Assembly: GCA_027622975.1 (NCBI GenBank)
Contig: JAQBVN010000019.1
Coordinates: 1-43,227, forward strand
From: Bacteroidota bacterium
Lineage (GTDB): Bacteria; Bacteroidota; Bacteroidia; Flavobacteriales_D; Sanyastnellaceae
DNA: 43,227 bases
Reading direction: 5' to 3'
Shown in pieces: positions 1-7,329 of the stretch (the stretch's first letter is position 1; each line of letters opens with the position of its first letter). Made by a program: the position numbers and the translations under genes. The notes under the pieces are model-generated. The model did not search any database. It had not been told where the DNA came from and worked only from the letters and a program-made list of their open reading frames with translations.

Positions 1-40
1 GGGCATCGCGTTCATGAGCTTCATGGGCATTGAAATCTGA
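1..40 (+). CDS. nqrE: Na+-translocating NADH:quinone reductase subunit E, C-terminal tail (partial)
   Basis: Only the last 12 codons are in the window. They read in frame from base 2 to a TGA at 38-40, giving a hydrophobic tail that ends in FMGIEI. That fits the C-terminus of a membrane subunit. The identity is inferred from order: nqrE normally precedes nqrF, and nqrF begins six bases after this stop. The fragment is too short to identify by itself, so another hydrophobic nqr subunit cannot be excluded. Confidence 0.55.
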   Translation, partial: GIAFMSFMGIEI

Positions 41-46
41 TCAGAC

Positions 47-1342
47 ATGACGACCACGCTGATTCTGACCATCGCTTTCTTCCTCACGGTCATCTTGATG
101 CTCGTGAGCCTCCTCCTCTTCGTGAAGGCCAAACTTTCGCCCGCGGGCAAACTCAAAATCACCATCAACGGGGAGCAGACGCTTGAAGTGGATGGCGGCT
201 CCACGCTTCTGACCACGTTGGGCAACAACGGGGTGTTCCTGCCATCCGCCTGCGGCGGAGGTGGCACGTGCGTGCAATGCCGGTGCCAAGTGAACGCCGG
301 TGGGGGCTCCATTCTCCCCACGGAAACGCCTCACTTTTCTCGGAAGGAGATTGCCGACAACTGGCGCCTCGGTTGCCAGGTCAAGGTGAAGGAAGACATG
401 GAGATCCAAGTGCCGGAGGAAGTGTTTGGCATCAAGAAGTGGGAATGCGAAGTGGTGTCCAACTACAACGTCGCGTCCTTCATCAAGGAGTTTGTGGTGC
501 GCTTGCCTGAGGGCGAGACCCTCGACTTTGAAGCGGGAGGGTACATCCAGGTGGACGTGCCCACGACGACGGTGGAGTACAAGAACATCGACATCACGGC
601 CCACCCCGAGCATCACCCGGACCCCAACACCTTCCAGTCGGAGTGGGACAAGTTTGGGTTGTGGGACCTCAAGATGGTCAACGACGAGCCGATTGTTCGC
701 GCGTACTCGATGGCCAACCACCCCGCTGAGGGCAACATCGTGATGCTCAACATCCGAATTGCGACGCCACCTTGGGACCGCGCGCGCAACGGCTGGATGC
801 AGGTCAACCCAGGCATTTGCTCGTCGTTTGTGTTCGACCAAAAGCCCGGCGACAAGGTGACCATCTCCGGACCGTACGGCGAGTTCTTCATCAAGGAGAC
901 GGAAGCGGAAATGGTGTACATCGGCGGCGGTGCAGGAATGGCACCCATGCGTTCGCACTTGTTCCACCTGTTCCACACGCTCAAGACGGGCCGGAAGGTG
1001 ACGTTCTTCTACGGCGGCCGATCCAAGCGCGAGCTGTTCTACGTGGACGACTTCCGTGCCATCGAGAAGGAGTTCCCCAACTTCACGTTCCACCTCGTGT
1101 TGTCTGAACCTGCGGAGGGCGACAACTGGAACGAGAAGAAGAGTGTGGACGACGACGGGGACGGATTCCTCGGCTTTGTGCACAACGCGGTGATCGACCA
1201 CCACCTCAAGGACCACGACGCACCGGAGGACATTGAATTCTACTTCTGCGGACCGCCGATGATGAACCAGGCTGTTCTGAAGATGTGCGACGATTGGGGC
1301 GTTCCCCCTGAAAACGTCAGCTTCGATGACTTCGGTGGCTAA
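47..1342 (+). CDS. nqrF: Na+-translocating NADH:quinone reductase subunit F
   Basis: NqrF is the NADH-oxidising entry subunit of the sodium-pumping NADH:quinone oxidoreductase. It passes electrons from NADH through FAD to a 2Fe-2S centre at the inner membrane. The 431-residue product opens with a single membrane helix (about residues 5-26). A ferredoxin domain follows with Cys69, Cys75, Cys78 and Cys110 as cluster ligands ([10 protein letters not shown], then RLGC). The FAD-binding part contains RAYSMANHP, and the NAD-binding part contains [12 protein letters not shown] and YFCGPPMM. It is slightly longer than the roughly 407-residue Vibrio form, with an insert near residues 180-210. It follows nqrE by six bases and overlaps apbE by 17, so it is co-transcribed at the end of an nqr operon. 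Confidence 0.95.
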   Translation: MTTTLILTIAFFLTVILMLVSLLLFVKAKLSPAGKLKITINGEQTLEVDGGSTLLTTLGNNGVFLPSACGGGGTCVQCRCQVNAGGGSILPTETPHFSRKEIADNWRLGCQVKVKEDMEIQVPEEVFGIKKWECEVVSNYNVASFIKEFVVRLPEGETLDFEAGGYIQVDVPTTTVEYKNIDITAHPEHHPDPNTFQSEWDKFGLWDLKMVNDEPIVRAYSMANHPAEGNIVMLNIRIATPPWDRARNGWMQVNPGICSSFVFDQKPGDKVTISGPYGEFFIKETEAEMVYIGGGAGMAPMRSHLFHLFHTLKTGRKVTFFYGGRSKRELFYVDDFRAIEKEFPNFTFHLVLSEPAEGDNWNEKKSVDDDGDGFLGFVHNAVIDHHLKDHDAPEDIEFYFCGPPMMNQAVLKMCDDWGVPPENVSFDDFGG

Positions 1343-2450
1343 GCCGAGCGTCGTTCGAATCACAAAGGCTCTTGCGCTTGCAGGGGCCTTTGTCGCCTTG
1401 GGATGTGGTTCCTATCGAGGCCCAAACAATTCGGATCGGAACGTTTGGGAGCATCGTGGGGATGCCCAGGGAACGACCTACTTGATCAAATACGTGGCCA
1501 AGGATTCCGTGCCTCAAGTGGCTTTGAATCAGGCTCTTGAATCGGTGGATGTGGAAATGAATGCTTGGCGCGCCGAATCTACATTGTCGCAATTCAATGC
1601 CATGGCAAGGGCGGACAGTGCCTTTGTCATTGTGGACGCTGACAGTGTCTGGAGAGACCTGTGGACGTTGTCTTCCAAGGTGCACTTTTGGTCGGATGGC
1701 GCCCTGGACATTTCCATGGCACCCTTGATGAAACTCTGGGGATTTAGAACACAGCATCGCGATGTGGTGACTGAGGCCATGGTGGACAGTGTCAGGCAAT
1801 TCAGTGGTTGGCGGGAGGGATTGGTCCACATGGAGGAATGTCATTCAGGACAGGAATGCGGGCTGAAGTTGACCAAGGCACATCCTAGGGTGGCATTGGA
1901 TTTCAACGCCGTGGCCCAAGGCTATACCGTGGACTTGCTGTGCCGCGTGCTCCGGAGTCATGGCGTGGTTGATGCCATGGTCGAATTGGGGGGTGAGGTG
2001 AGGTGCATGGGCCAAAATGAGAAGGGAAACCCATGGCGCATTGCGATTGATCGTCCACAGCGTGAAGGGAGGTCCTTGCAGGCCATTGTAGGTGTTCAAA
2101 ACATGGCCATATGCACAAGTGGGAACTACCGAAAATCAGTGGAAGTGAATGGCGTGAAAATGTCACACACCCTCGATCCACGAACAGGATCCCCCGTGAC
2201 TCATTCTTTGTTGAGTGCGACCATCATGATGAACGAAGCGGCGGAGGCGGATGCTTGTGCCACAGCGTGCATGGTCATGGGTCCAGACAAGGGGAGAGAT
2301 TGGATTGAACAATTGAAACAGAATGGCCAAGTCGTGGAGGCCATGTTCATTTTTCAGTCTTCTGATGGGGAGATGGTTCACTGGACGACCCCTTGGCTAG
2401 AAGAGCAACTGGAGTGGGTGCAGGAATTGCCTGCCGGAAGCGAGATTTAA
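1326..2450 (+). CDS. apbE: FAD:protein FMN transferase (ApbE), lipoprotein
   Basis: ApbE-family enzymes use FAD to attach FMN covalently to Thr or Ser residues of flavoproteins, including NqrB and NqrC. The 374-residue product has a lipoprotein signal peptide with lipobox Cys27 (ALGC), so it should sit on a membrane facing the periplasm. Family features are visible: GTTYLIKY near the N-terminus, the [12 protein letters not shown] segment, ELGGEVR, and [13 protein letters not shown] text ([12 protein letters not shown]) with a later acidic metal-binding region ([13 protein letters not shown]). Its start lies inside nqrF (17-base overlap), so it is translationally coupled to its likely substrate complex. 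A hairpin spans its stop codon. Function is confident from family and context. Confidence 0.93.
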   Translation: MTSVAKPSVVRITKALALAGAFVALGCGSYRGPNNSDRNVWEHRGDAQGTTYLIKYVAKDSVPQVALNQALESVDVEMNAWRAESTLSQFNAMARADSAFVIVDADSVWRDLWTLSSKVHFWSDGALDISMAPLMKLWGFRTQHRDVVTEAMVDSVRQFSGWREGLVHMEECHSGQECGLKLTKAHPRVALDFNAVAQGYTVDLLCRVLRSHGVVDAMVELGGEVRCMGQNEKGNPWRIAIDRPQREGRSLQAIVGVQNMAICTSGNYRKSVEVNGVKMSHTLDPRTGSPVTHSLLSATIMMNEAAEADACATACMVMGPDKGRDWIEQLKQNGQVVEAMFIFQSSDGEMVHWTTPWLEEQLEWVQELPAGSEI

Positions 2451-2458
2451 TATCTCGC
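2440..2458 (+). terminator. hairpin spanning the apbE stop codon, possible terminator
   Basis: A perfect 7-bp inverted repeat, GCGAGAT and ATCTCGC, encloses a 5-base loop (TTAAT) that contains part of the TAA stop. No clear T-tract follows, so it may be a weak terminator, an mRNA-end stabiliser or chance. Confidence 0.4.
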
Positions 2459-2494
2459 ATTCAACCCATCGTATGTGGGCAATCCAATGTTTCG

Positions 2495-2502
2495 TATCTT
2501 TA
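2495..2502 (+). promoter_or_regulatory. weak -7-like box upstream of the 686-residue secreted protein gene
   Basis: TATCTTTA differs at one position from the Bacteroidota consensus TAnnTTTG and lies about 49 bases before the chosen ATG. No clear -33 TTG is seen at the usual spacing. It sits after the apbE hairpin, so a new transcription unit here is reasonable, but the evidence is weak. Confidence 0.3.
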
Positions 2503-2551
2503 GTTAAGCGATTTATCAAATTCAGCGACACTTATACGTTGTTTATCGAGG

Positions 2552-4612
2552 ATGCTTCAACACATGCAATCTGCGCACGTCTTTCAATCAGGGATTTTTC
2601 AGGCATTGATGTCTGGGCTGATGTGGTGCTTCACAGGAGCGGCCACAGCCCAAATTCCCTCATCCTTCCAGGGTTCGAGTTGTGGTTGCCCAGAGGTTTC
2701 TTCTCGTGACACGGTTTGGGTGACGGACAACGCAGGGGCAGGTGTCGGAACGACCACATGGACCTGTGATCACCACTACGTTTTGACAGAACAAGTCTTC
2801 GTGAACGATGGGGATACCCTCACCATCGACCCAGGGGTGGTGGTCTTGGGTGCACCTGGTGTAGGACGCAATGAGGTCAACATCACAGTTCCTTTTGGCA
2901 TTGGGCTTTGGCGTTCTGTGACTTACGCTTCTTATCCTGGTGCCTTGATTGTGTCAAGGGGAGGATACCTCCATGCCGATGCGACGTCTTGGTGTCCGAT
3001 TCAATTCACGTTTTTGGGAGATCCCTTGGATGGAAGTGTAGGATTGGATGTTCAAGGACAATGGGGAGGGGTTGTTCTGTGTGGCGCAGCTCAATTGAAC
3101 ACGTTGGCCTTGGATCAGAGTTTTGCCACCAATCCTTCGACCACCACAGGTCTCGGAACTGGAGAGGATCGCGCGGAAGGTGTTGTAGACGTGAGCCAGC
3201 AGGACCGTCATGTCTACGGAGGAAATACCGATGCCGAGGGCTCTTCCGGTGTATTGCGCTATGTGTCGTTGAGGCACGGGAGCACGAATTTGGGATGGAC
3301 ACAGTTTGGCAACGGCAATGAAACAGATTTGCTTCAGCTCGCCGGTTGTGGTTCAGGCACCGTGGTGGAGTATGTTGAATGCATGTCTTCGGCAGACGAT
3401 GGAGTTCACATCCTCGGAGGTATGGTGGAGCTGCGACACGTGATTTCCGGCTTTCATGCGGAGGATGCGTTTGAGTGTGATCAGTCTTGGAGTGGTATTG
3501 GGCAGTATTTGTTTGGAATTCAAGACACGACTTTGGCTGTAGCCACCAATCCTCCCGGAGAGTCATTTCTGTACGATGTTGAGGGGGACGATCTTCAGGA
3601 CAACAACATGGATTTGTCTTCTGAGCCATTTAGCACACCCACAATGCACAACCTGACGCTGGTGTCCAATGGCGCGGATGACGCTTCGACATTCCACAGT
3701 CTTCCTGGAGGTGAGTGGCAAAACATTGTCACCCATGGTACGACAGTCTGTGGATTTGAAATCCAAGATTTCCTGTCCTGCGATGGCTGGGAGGCGATGC
3801 GCACGGACCAATATGGAATCCTATCCATACGAAACTGCCGGACGTGGGGCGACGAGGCCACTGGTGGAAACCTCTTGCCGGCTCATTATGATGGCTATTT
3901 GACCTTTGGTCAAACCGCAGTGAATGGGTGGTTTGAAGACAGCTTGTGCACGGTTCAAGAGGTGTTGCTTCAAGGAACGTTTGCGCTTGAAAACGGCCTT
4001 ATTTCCAGTGGATTGGATCCTCGGCCTTCGAGTGATAACACAGTGTCTGCGTATTACCAAGCCACGGACAGTCGCTTGGATGTCGTCACTTACCATGGAG
4101 CTTTTGAGCCCAATGTTGAACCATGGTTTGCGGGGTGGAGCATGCTCGATCACATGGGCTTGTACGCTGATGCCACAACCATGGAAGAGGTGCCGGGTTG
4201 CATGGATGGGATGGCCTGCAATTTCAACGGAATGGCCACTGTGGATGATGGCACGTGTGAATTTGAAACATGCGCAGGATGCACGTACTCGTTGGCATGC
4301 AATTTCAATCCACTTGCATGGATTGAAAATGGGACATGCGATTTCAATTCTTGCGCTGGATGCACTTACATGTGGGCATGCAACTATGATGCCGCTGCCA
4401 CCTTGGACGATGGCTCATGTGAATTGGAGAGTTGCTCAGGATGCACTTTCCCGGAGGCCAACAACTACGACCCAGCTGCCCTGTGGGACGATGGGTCTTG
4501 CATTCTGCCTTCCATGTCTAGCTGTCCCTCGGACATCAATGGTGATGGATACGTGTCCTCGGCAGATTTGCTGGATTTCTTGGGGGCTTATGGGGATGTT
4601 TGTCCCGACTGA
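2552..4612 (+). CDS. secreted beta-helix-like protein with Cys-rich repeats and C-terminal dockerin-like motif
   Basis: The 686-residue product has an N-terminal hydrophobic segment ending near AATAQ (about residue 34), read as a signal peptide; later ATGs at 2561 or 2609 could also start it. Residues about 60-400 resemble secreted Bacteroidota proteins with a right-handed beta-helix style: DGDTLTIDPGVVVLG, GQWGGVVLCG, then GVLRYVSLRHG. Four tandem Cys-rich repeats of the form GCxxxxACN[YF]..A..DDG[ST]C follow from about residue 548. The protein ends in SDINGDGYVSSADLLDFLGA, a dockerin/EF-hand-like segment bracketed by Cys658 and a Cys two residues before the end. No canonical T9SS C-terminal domain is visible. 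Function unknown; probably cell-surface or extracellular. The same two C-terminal modules recur in the 14215-20052 gene. Confidence 0.8.
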   Translation: MLQHMQSAHVFQSGIFQALMSGLMWCFTGAATAQIPSSFQGSSCGCPEVSSRDTVWVTDNAGAGVGTTTWTCDHHYVLTEQVFVNDGDTLTIDPGVVVLGAPGVGRNEVNITVPFGIGLWRSVTYASYPGALIVSRGGYLHADATSWCPIQFTFLGDPLDGSVGLDVQGQWGGVVLCGAAQLNTLALDQSFATNPSTTTGLGTGEDRAEGVVDVSQQDRHVYGGNTDAEGSSGVLRYVSLRHGSTNLGWTQFGNGNETDLLQLAGCGSGTVVEYVECMSSADDGVHILGGMVELRHVISGFHAEDAFECDQSWSGIGQYLFGIQDTTLAVATNPPGESFLYDVEGDDLQDNNMDLSSEPFSTPTMHNLTLVSNGADDASTFHSLPGGEWQNIVTHGTTVCGFEIQDFLSCDGWEAMRTDQYGILSIRNCRTWGDEATGGNLLPAHYDGYLTFGQTAVNGWFEDSLCTVQEVLLQGTFALENGLISSGLDPRPSSDNTVSAYYQATDSRLDVVTYHGAFEPNVEPWFAGWSMLDHMGLYADATTMEEVPGCMDGMACNFNGMATVDDGTCEFETCAGCTYSLACNFNPLAWIENGTCDFNSCAGCTYMWACNYDAAATLDDGSCELESCSGCTFPEANNYDPAALWDDGSCILPSMSSCPSDINGDGYVSSADLLDFLGAYGDVCPD

Positions 4613-4657
4613 CGCGGCCAGGCATTCAACGCGGGTTGAGTCTCTGGTGACCGGCCG

Positions 4658-4864
4658 TCAACGGACTTGGTCCAAACCTTCCGCCCTGCATGCGTCCTGA
4701 GGTCGTGCCCCACACACGGAGCATCCTCCATCGTCATTGCGCAATGCGGGGTTGTTGCTGGCGCAGGTGCCACTGAATTCCCCCCCTGGTTTGACGAGGA
4801 TTTTGATGGCAATTCCCGCCACTCCCAAGGCGAGCAACCCAATGGCTAGGAATATCTCTGTCAT
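4658..4864 (-). CDS. small conserved membrane protein, unknown function
   Basis: This 68-residue protein has one N-terminal membrane helix (about residues 4-24) followed by VKPGGEFSGTCASNN and a CSVCG pair. I recognise this helix/GGEF.GTC.SN/C..CG layout as a small conserved Bacteroidota protein of unknown role. The Cys residues (CAS, CSVCG) could bind metal or form disulfides, but nothing shows which. The ATG at 4864 is supported by a TACCTTCG box exactly four bases upstream. It ends head-on against the secreted-protein gene and lies 31 bases after the DUF6952 gene on the same strand, so it may also be read from upstream. Confidence 0.7.
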   Translation of the reverse strand: MTEIFLAIGLLALGVAGIAIKILVKPGGEFSGTCASNNPALRNDDGGCSVCGARPQDACRAEGLDQVR

Positions 4865-4868
4865 GGCG

Positions 4869-4876
4869 CGAAGGTA
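4869..4876 (-). promoter_or_regulatory. -7-like box TACCTTCG, four bases before the ATG of the small membrane protein
   Basis: On the minus strand the sequence reads TACCTTCG-CGCC-ATG. It matches the Bacteroidota -7 consensus TAnnTTTG except for C in place of the third T. The same box with the same 4-base spacing occurs at four other genes in this window. No obvious -33 TTG is seen. Confidence 0.5.
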
Positions 4877-4895
4877 GGGCCTTCAAGGGAGGCCG

Positions 4896-5135
4896 TCATC
4901 CGATGATGTCTCTGACGTCTTTGAAAAAGGTGCGCATGGCAACTTTGGGCTCGACACCTTCTTGGGTGGCTTGCTCCAGGACGCGTTTGGCACCTAAAAT
5001 GTTGGTCAGGCGGTCGCCCAACTCCGACACGTCATTGGCATCATCATCCATGGATGCATAAACCTCTTGCTCCAGCCTTTCCAAAGAGGCGAGGTCGTTT
5101 TCGGCAATGAGGCGACGGATTTCAGCAGCGTTCAT
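4896..5135 (-). CDS. DUF6952 family protein
   Basis: This is a 79-residue, acidic, apparently all-helical cytoplasmic protein with no signal peptide or Cys. Its pattern (short helix, LERLEQEVYASM, SELGDRLTNILGAKRVLEQ, then VAMRTFFKDV near the end) resembles the small family that follows a thioredoxin-like gene in many Flavobacteria, which I recall as DUF6952. Its ATG overlaps the thioredoxin stop by four bases (ATGA), so the two are translationally coupled. The biochemical role is unknown; the strict linkage suggests it assists or is regulated with the thioredoxin. Confidence 0.75.
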   Translation of the reverse strand: MNAAEIRRLIAENDLASLERLEQEVYASMDDDANDVSELGDRLTNILGAKRVLEQATQEGVEPKVAMRTFFKDVRDIIG

Positions 5136-5437
5136 GATGCACAGGCTTGGACGAGTTGGGTGATGCGGTCTTTTTTGGCCGTGGCAAATTCTTCCACCAA
5201 CGCACCTCCTTTGAAACCAGCGAAATAGGGAAGGTCGTTGATTTTGAATGCCTCTTTGACGTCCTTGTTTTCCTCAACATCTACATCGATGAAGGTGACG
5301 TTGGCAAATGCTGCGTCACCTTTGAGTTGGTTGATGTGGGGGGCCATCAATTTGCAAACTCCGCACCAAGAGGCGTGAAAGCGGATGACGAGACGTGGTT
5401 GGGATTTGATTTGATCGATGAGCGAAGGGAGGTTCAT
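5132..5437 (-). CDS. thioredoxin family protein
   Basis: This 101-residue single-domain thioredoxin has the active site WCGVC (Cys25, Cys28) after the usual beta strand LVIRFHAS. The cis-proline loop reads NDLPYF, and FKGGALVEEF follows. CGVC differs from the classical CGPC and would alter redox potential. There is no signal peptide, so it acts in the cytoplasm, reducing disulfides of unknown partners. It is first of a pair with the DUF6952 gene (ATGA overlap) and is divergent from mazG across 165 bases. A degenerate box CATATTTA lies four bases before its ATG on the minus strand. Confidence 0.9.
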   Translation of the reverse strand: MNLPSLIDQIKSQPRLVIRFHASWCGVCKLMAPHINQLKGDAAFANVTFIDVDVEENKDVKEAFKINDLPYFAGFKGGALVEEFATAKKDRITQLVQACAS

Positions 5438-5590
5438 GCACTAAATATGAGTCGTTGTTTCGTTTGCAAAGGTTCAAACAAACCAAAGCGAAGGTGGTTC
5501 GATGTCTGTCATTTCTTCGTCACTTGGGGCACAAAGGGCATGACGAGTCATGAAGCACACCTCGTTGTGACGGGCATCCCGCGCTCGCGC

Positions 5591-5598
5591 TAACTTTG
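5591..5598 (+). promoter_or_regulatory. -7 box TAACTTTG, four bases before mazG
   Basis: TAACTTTG is an exact match to the Bacteroidota -7 consensus TAnnTTTG and is followed by TACC and then the ATG at 5603. A TTG at 5565-5567 could be the -33 element, but its 23-base gap to the -7 box is a little long. The transcript would have almost no 5' leader. Confidence 0.6.
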
Positions 5599-5602
5599 TA
5601 CC

Positions 5603-6403
5603 ATGAATACACGTGCGCAGCACCTGGAGGCTTTTGGTCGGTTGTTAGACATCATGGATGATTTGAGGGAGAAATGTCCTTGGGATCGCAAGCAAACCTT
5701 TGAGTCTTTACGCCATTTAACCATTGAAGAAACGTATGAATTGGCCGATGCCATTCTCGATCGTGACGTGGAGGAAATCAAGAGAGAGACGGGCGATTTG
5801 ATGCTGCACATGGTCTTTTATGCCAAACTCGGGTCGGAGGTGCCCCAAGAGGAAGGGGGATATGACATTGCCGATGCGCTCCATGCCATTTGTGACAAGT
5901 TGGTTGAGCGCCACCCGCATATTTACGGGGACGTAGAGGCCAACGACGAAGACACGGTGAAGGCCAATTGGGAAAAGCTCAAATTGAAGGAAGGGAAGTC
6001 ATCTGTCCTTGAAGGGGTGCCCCAATCTTTGCCTAGTCTAGTCAAGGCATACAGAATCCAGGACAAGGTCAGAGGGGTCGGGTTTGATTGGGAGCACCCA
6101 TCCCAGGTGTGGGCGAAGGTTCAGGAAGAGCTTGGTGAGTTGCGTGCCGAATTGGACGCGGAAGAGGTGCATGCTGGAAGGGTGGCCGACGAGTTTGGAG
6201 ATGTGCTTTTTGCACTGATTAATTACGCGCGCTTTGTCGATGTCAACCCCGACGAGGCCTTGGAGCGGACCAACCGGAGATTCATTGCTCGATTCCAGCA
6301 CCTCGAGCAGGCTGTCCGCGCAGAAGGCAAGGATCTTGCCTCCATGTCCCTTGCTGAAATGGACGTGTACTGGGACAAGGCCAAAGCCGCAGTTGCATCT
6401 TGA
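5603..6403 (+). CDS. mazG: nucleoside triphosphate pyrophosphohydrolase MazG
   Basis: MazG hydrolyses NTPs and dNTPs to the monophosphate plus pyrophosphate, clearing abnormal nucleotides and limiting ppGpp. The 266-residue length matches the two-domain bacterial enzyme. The N-terminal copy shows RLLDIMDDLREKCPWDRKQT, then EETYELADAI and EIKRETGDLMLHMVF, the metal-binding EExxE...ExxD pattern. The second copy shows KVQEELGELRAEL and RVADEFGDVLFALINYARF, followed by ALERTNRRFIARF. It is monocistronic and convergent with the SGNH lipoprotein gene 23 bases downstream. Confidence 0.95.
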   Translation: MNTRAQHLEAFGRLLDIMDDLREKCPWDRKQTFESLRHLTIEETYELADAILDRDVEEIKRETGDLMLHMVFYAKLGSEVPQEEGGYDIADALHAICDKLVERHPHIYGDVEANDEDTVKANWEKLKLKEGKSSVLEGVPQSLPSLVKAYRIQDKVRGVGFDWEHPSQVWAKVQEELGELRAELDAEEVHAGRVADEFGDVLFALINYARFVDVNPDEALERTNRRFIARFQHLEQAVRAEGKDLASMSLAEMDVYWDKAKAAVAS

Positions 6404-6426
6404 CCTAGGTTCTCCATGAAGGCCAC

Positions 6427-7155
6427 TCAGGGCTGCAAGGATTCAGCCACTTCGTGCACCATGGAGGATACCCAAAGGCTGTACTGGTAAGCACTGGGGT
6501 GCAACCCATCTGAAGCCACGAGTCCTTCCGTTTGGGGCCATTGCTGCGAGATGGGGGTGATGTTGTGATGGGAAAATCCTCTCTCCAACGTGATGGCGCG
6601 GCACGTGTCGTTGAACACTGACAATTGGGCAGAGATCTCGCTCTGGTTGGAGGAGCCAAAGGGTGTGAAACCATAATCTGGGATGCTGACCACAAACACC
6701 CTGGCATCACGTCCTCCAGTCAAGGCGAGGGCCCGATCCAGAAGGACGGAAAATTCGGCAGCATACTCTTCCACGGAACGTCCTTGGTATTGGTTGTTCA
6801 CGCCAATCAGCAAGGAAACCAAATCCCAGGTTGTCGTGTCTACCTCCGAGGCCTCAATGCCAGCGAGCAAGTCGGTGGTGGTCCAACCGGTCGTCGCAAC
6901 AATTGTTGCTGGGTCAAGGCTGACACCTTCTCCAAGGTCACGCACTGCAAGGCTATCCACAAGTTGGTTGGGCCATCGGCCGGATTCCTCCACGCTTTCG
7001 CCAATGGTGTAGCTGTCGCCCAAGGCCAAATATTTGATCTTTCCATGGTCGATGAGGGCATCATTCCCTGGTTCATCGACAGACTCTCTGCACCCTGCGA
7101 TCCATGTGAGGGACCAAACGAGCATCATGACAAACGAGCGTGTGTGCAAATTCAT
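6427..7155 (-). CDS. SGNH/GDSL-type hydrolase lipoprotein
   Basis: The 242-residue product (start ATG 7155) has a short signal peptide ending in WIAGC, a lipobox, so it is a lipoprotein. The reading frame stays open upstream, but that part looks non-coding and would bury the signal peptide. SGNH blocks are clear: block I LALGDSYTIGE (nucleophile Ser), a block III-like LIGVNNQYQ with Asn in place of the usual Asp of GxND, and block V DGLHPSAYQY with the catalytic Asp and His. The conserved Gly of block II appears in SEVDTTTWDLVSLLIG only loosely. The likely activity is ester hydrolysis of an acyl or acetyl group; the substrate cannot be told. Confidence 0.85.
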   Translation of the reverse strand: MNLHTRSFVMMLVWSLTWIAGCRESVDEPGNDALIDHGKIKYLALGDSYTIGESVEESGRWPNQLVDSLAVRDLGEGVSLDPATIVATTGWTTTDLLAGIEASEVDTTTWDLVSLLIGVNNQYQGRSVEEYAAEFSVLLDRALALTGGRDARVFVVSIPDYGFTPFGSSNQSEISAQLSVFNDTCRAITLERGFSHHNITPISQQWPQTEGLVASDGLHPSAYQYSLWVSSMVHEVAESLQP

Positions 7156-7275
7156 GACCACAAGGTCTGACAATTCCGAGATTTTGGAGCACCTGCAATT
7201 GCATGCCCTCGACTGGCAAGAAGAAAAAACACAGATGTGGAATGGACAGGCCAACGCGGATAGAGGTGTGCTTTG

Positions 7276-7283
7276 TAATTTCG
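7276..7283 (+). promoter_or_regulatory. -7-like box TAATTTCG upstream of the M1 peptidase gene
   Basis: TAATTTCG matches TAnnTTYG and lies 46 bases before the ATG at 7330, within the 174-base divergent gap shared with the SGNH lipoprotein gene. No convincing -33 TTG is placed correctly. It would give an ordinary leader, unlike the short-leader genes elsewhere in the window. Confidence 0.3.
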
Positions 7284-7329
7284 GGGAACTCTGATGAGGG
7301 ACCTCACATGAGGGTTCCTCGCTTAACAC

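Noticed and set aside
41..1363. 440-codon open frame on the minus strand opposite nqrF
   Set aside because: It mirrors nqrF codon structure, gives a His/Val/Arg-rich, unlikely protein with no recognisable motif, and nqrF is certain on the plus strand.
5438..5602. Possible small RNA or tRNA in the thioredoxin/mazG gap
   Set aside because: No cloverleaf, T-loop motif or terminator was found; only promoter-like sequence is supported.
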